The notes beneath the pieces are model-generated. The model ran no database searches, had not been told where the DNA came from, and worked only from the letters and a program-made list of their open reading frames with translations. A program made the translations under genes and the position numbers. From an uncultured Gemmatimonadota bacterium (GTDB taxonomy: Bacteria; Gemmatimonadota; Gemmatimonadetes; Gemmatimonadales; Gemmatimonadaceae), in NCBI GenBank assembly GCA_946479995.1, contig CAMLIU010000044.1, positions 1-8,899 of the forward strand: DNA of 8,899 nt, written 5' to 3'. Below are positions 6,162 to 8,899 of the stretch, one piece after another; position 1 is the stretch's first letter, and every line of letters begins with the position of its first letter.

Positions 6162-8188
6162 GGCGCGCCGCTCCACGCCGGCAGCGACTCGCGATGTACG
6201 GGCGCACCGCCGAGCGCGCGGCGCACCCGCGCCCATGCCAGCGCCACCTGGCTTGGCGAGCCCCGTCGCGTCACCCGCGCCGCCGTGTCCAGCACCGCGG
6301 CCAGTGCAGGTGAGTCGCCCAGCGCGCCGACACGCATCACGAGCAGCGAATCGGCCGCCGCCTCGCGGTCGGTGGCGAGCAATGCACTCGCTCGCGCGAA
6401 CGCTTCGGCGCGCCGACGCGCCATGGGGTCGGCGGTGTAACGCTGGTCGAGCACGGCGGTGCTTCCCTTTTCCTTTCCAGAGAGCCGCGCGTGCGCCACG
6501 TCCACGATCACCGATGACGACCGTCCGCGCAGGTAGATGCGCTCCGCCTGACGCGCGCGCTCGATGGCAGCGAGCGCGCGGCGCATGGGCGGGAGTGCCT
6601 GCGCTGGCTCACCCTGCTCGAGCGCGCGGCCGGCGTCCCACATCGCGTTGTACGCCTCGAGCAGCGGCTTGTTCAGGGCGAGGATCGGCGTCTCGTCACC
6701 CTCCACGTCCATCGGCGAGCCGGCGTCTGTTCCGGCCGCGCGCGCCCGTTCGAGCAGCTGCTCGGGAGTGAGCTTCCCCTCGGGAAGTCCTGCCTCTCCC
6801 TCCTCGCTCAGCGGCTCGCCGCCCGTACGCTGGAAGACCACGTCGCCCACGCGCCGGCGCAGACGCGCCTGGTCAGCCGCGATGCGCCGCGACTCGGTGA
6901 CGAGGGCGGGCCGGTCGAGCGAGCGACGGCGCTTGTCGAGCGCCTCCGTGAGCGTGATGAGCATGCGCTGGCTGAGCACCTGCGCGTCCGCGTCCGGCGG
7001 CGGTGCAGCCTCCACGGCGACCGAGTCGTACTCCCCTGCGCGCGCCACGCGCAGCGCGCGCGTCTCCGAGCTCCCCACGCCGGGACCGGTGACGTCGTTC
7101 GCGTCGCGCGCCACGGCGCGCATCTGCACGACGTCGCCCGGCTTGAGCGCCAGTGAGTCGAGCGATATCCGCGTGGACAGCTCCCCGTCGCGACGCCCGC
7201 CGAGCGAGGTGCGCGCCAGCACGGCCGACCGGAAGGTGAACGTCTCCTCCTGTCCCGAGCTGACGATGATCTCGAAGCTGGCATCGCGCAGGCCGACGTC
7301 GTCCCGAAGCTGTGCGCGCAGGAGCAGTGTGCCGGTACCGGTCCGCACGGTGGTGTCGCGCACCGGCGAGAGCAGGGTGACGGCAGGAGGCGCGTCGGCG
7401 ATCGGCGCCAGCACCACGAGCCGCTCGCGTCCCCCCTCCACTGCCGAGCGCAGGCGAAGGAGCGCCGGCCTCGACGGCATCCTGATGGCGAGCGACCAGC
7501 CTCCATCGCGCGCCGATGCCGGAAGCGCCGTGGAGTCCAGCGTTCCTCGCACGAGGGAAGCACTGCCGCCGCCGCTCACGACGACGGAACTGCCGACCAG
7601 CGCGTCGACGCTCGTCGGGTCGTCGAGCGTCGTGGTGCGGCCCCCGGAGTAGGCGGGTGCGCGCACGGTCACGCGCAACGTCGCCAGCGGATCCGCCACC
7701 CGATCCGGGCGAGCGGCTCCGGGCACCGTGGCGATGTCGGGCACCAGCGCGCCCACGCGGATTATCCGCTGGCTCAGCGCGAGCAGGACGATTGCCGCGA
7801 GCACCGACGCCGCGGGGCCGGCGAGGGCGCGGCCGAGGGTACGGCGTTCCGTGCTCCACCACGGCACGGCGAGCGCCTGTGCCTCCACCTCCGCCGTCGA
7901 CGGCGCTTCTGCGGCGGTGACGAGCGCATAGCGGAGTGCGGGATGACGCTCCTCCACCCAGAGCGCGACGCGCGCCAGCGACCGGGCATTCCACCCGCGT
8001 GCTCCCAGCAGCACGGCGACGAAGATCCCGATGCTCCCCACGAGCATCGCCCCTGCCGGTGGCAGGGCGATGAGGCGCGCCACGGCCAGGCTCGCGAGCG
8101 TCACGCTCGCACCGATGCACGCCGCGCGCAGCACGACGACCGTGAGCACCAGTCGCTGCAGCGAGACCAGCCGCTCACGCGCCGTCAT
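6158..8188 (-). CDS. DUF4175-like membrane protein with long coiled C-terminal region
   Basis: This 676-residue protein has an N-terminal membrane module: hydrophobic segments at about 13-40, 44-63 and 124-141, with the sequence VALWVEERHPALRYALVTAAEA between the second and third. A beta-rich part follows (about 165-385), including an Ig-like stretch with RDDVGLRDASFEI and VVQMRAVARDANDVTGPG (353-370), the element that most resembles DUF4175 proteins. From about 400 to the end it is helical and highly charged, likely coiled coil, with a loop at 455-500. The start used is the ATG overlapping the stop of the BatA-like gene (ATGA), with GGAGG 4 nt upstream; an earlier in-frame ATG at 8239 would add 17 residues inside the previous gene. 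Such genes commonly sit with moxR, DUF58, BatA and DUF4159 genes; their biochemical role is unknown. The family name rests on architecture and context. Confidence 0.7.
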   Translation of the reverse strand: MTARERLVSLQRLVLTVVVLRAACIGASVTLASLAVARLIALPPAGAMLVGSIGIFVAVLLGARGWNARSLARVALWVEERHPALRYALVTAAEAPSTAEVEAQALAVPWWSTERRTLGRALAGPAASVLAAIVLLALSQRIIRVGALVPDIATVPGAARPDRVADPLATLRVTVRAPAYSGGRTTTLDDPTSVDALVGSSVVVSGGGSASLVRGTLDSTALPASARDGGWSLAIRMPSRPALLRLRSAVEGGRERLVVLAPIADAPPAVTLLSPVRDTTVRTGTGTLLLRAQLRDDVGLRDASFEIIVSSGQEETFTFRSAVLARTSLGGRRDGELSTRISLDSLALKPGDVVQMRAVARDANDVTGPGVGSSETRALRVARAGEYDSVAVEAAPPPDADAQVLSQRMLITLTEALDKRRRSLDRPALVTESRRIAADQARLRRRVGDVVFQRTGGEPLSEEGEAGLPEGKLTPEQLLERARAAGTDAGSPMDVEGDETPILALNKPLLEAYNAMWDAGRALEQGEPAQALPPMRRALAAIERARQAERIYLRGRSSSVIVDVAHARLSGKEKGSTAVLDQRYTADPMARRRAEAFARASALLATDREAAADSLLVMRVGALGDSPALAAVLDTAARVTRRGSPSQVALAWARVRRALGGAPVHRESLPAWSGAP

Positions 8189-8899
8189 GCGGCCTCCGGC
8201 TCGCTCCGCCCACGCACCAGCAGCTCCAGCAGGGCGCACGCCAGCGCCATCGCCAGCAGCCAGGGCGTCAGCGATGCAGGACGCTCGTCGCCGTTGGCCA
8301 GCGCACTGCCGGTCGCAGTGCCCAACCCGGCGGCGAGCCTTGCCAGCCGCGACGAATCGACGGGCGTTCCCATGCTTCCACGCGAGCGTGAGCAGGCATC
8401 GGTCAGGCCGCTCACGATGCGCTGGAATGGCGGTGACAGCGGAAGGTCACCGGCCACCGGCACGCCGATGCCCACGCGACGCACGCATCCCTCGCCAAGC
8501 GCGCGCTCCACCGCCGCCGGTGCGCCGTCGGCCCAGCGGGCGAGCACCGCTCCGTCACCGGTCACCACCTCGCGCCCCAGCGCAGCCACGATCACGTCGT
8601 CGCCCATCGCCACGGCCGTCGGCACGAGCGGGCGCGCGCCGATCGAGTCCCACCGCACCACCACGCCTCCGCGCCGCGCAAAGGCGCTGTCCGCCTCGCC
8701 AAGGGCGCCACGTACGATGCGCACGGCACTCGACGACGCCTCCACCGCACGTCCATGCAGCGCCGGGCCGAGCACGTCGTCGTCGCTCACCGCGTGCTCG
8801 AGGGCTGGTGTCGCCGTGGAGTCCACCGCTGCGGCAAGGCGCACCAGCCTGATGCTGCCGGGCCACATGGCGCGAATGCTGTCGGTCGCCGCATCGAGC
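8185..8899 (-). CDS. BatA-like membrane protein, C-terminal part (5' end beyond window)
   Basis: The frame is open to the right edge, giving 237 residues with no convincing start, so the beginning of the gene is missing. The visible part is an extracytoplasmic-type domain with alternating strands (VEASSSAVRIVRG, GGVVVRWDS, PTAVAMGDDVIVAALG, VRRVGIGVPVAGD) and a single C-terminal membrane helix (LTPWLLAMALACALLELLV) followed by a short charged tail. This matches the C-terminal half of BatA-type proteins, whose N-terminal double-membrane domain would be outside the window. The PLSPPFQRIVSGL stretch resembles the segment ahead of the terminal helix in these proteins. It overlaps the DUF4175-like start by ATGA. 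The call depends heavily on operon context; the sequence alone shows only a C-terminally anchored envelope protein. Confidence 0.62.
   Translation of the reverse strand, partial: LDAATDSIRAMWPGSIRLVRLAAAVDSTATPALEHAVSDDDVLGPALHGRAVEASSSAVRIVRGALGEADSAFARRGGVVVRWDSIGARPLVPTAVAMGDDVIVAALGREVVTGDGAVLARWADGAPAAVERALGEGCVRRVGIGVPVAGDLPLSPPFQRIVSGLTDACSRSRGSMGTPVDSSRLARLAAGLGTATGSALANGDERPASLTPWLLAMALACALLELLVRGRSEPEAA

Noticed and set aside
5157..6440. 427-residue open frame on the plus strand
   Set aside because: Antisense to the DUF4159 gene and parts of its neighbours; no recognisable motif and no plausible ribosome binding context.

Overview
The window is a very GC-rich, almost fully coding piece of bacterial chromosome. 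All nine recognisable genes are on the minus strand, so they are transcribed from high to low coordinates. Third codon positions are strongly G/C, which leaves long open frames on the opposite strand, but none of these resembles a protein family. The gene set (a BatA / DUF4175-like / DUF4159 / GATase-like membrane cassette, a zinc-ribbon Ser/Thr kinase, a dipeptide epimerase) and composition suggest Gemmatimonadota or a similar GC-rich soil bacterium. That assignment is inference, as no rRNA or phylogenetic marker is present.

Block A (8899 down to 3342) is a tightly packed run of five genes: the C-terminal part of a BatA-like membrane protein, a DUF4175-like membrane protein with long coiled regions, a DUF4159 protein, a two-anchor membrane protein with a glutamine-amidotransferase-like core, and a class II histone-deacetylase-family amidohydrolase. 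Three of the four junctions are ATGA stop/start overlaps and the fourth overlaps by 17 nt, so the run is almost certainly one translationally coupled transcript. The first four belong to the set of genes that usually follows moxR and a DUF58 gene in cell-envelope operons. Those upstream partners, and the start of the BatA-like gene, lie beyond the right edge. The deacetylase is the unexpected passenger.

Block B (3312 to 2500) is a class I SAM-dependent methyltransferase that starts at GTG, 29 nt after the deacetylase stop. An AT-richer patch sits just before it and could be a leaderless-type -10 element, so it may be expressed separately, read through from block A, or both.

Block C (2393 down to 1) follows the only real intergenic gap, 106 nt, which carries a perfect 7-bp GC hairpin and a weak promoter-like sequence. 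It holds a GvpL/GvpF-family protein with no other gas-vesicle gene in view, then, 1 nt after its stop, a soluble Ser/Thr protein kinase with an N-terminal four-cysteine zinc ribbon. Eight nt after that comes an enolase-superfamily dipeptide epimerase cut by the left edge. The close GvpL/F-kinase pairing is the most unusual feature of the window. No tRNA, rRNA, CRISPR array, insertion sequence or attachment site was seen, and no gene-free stretch reaches 300 bases.
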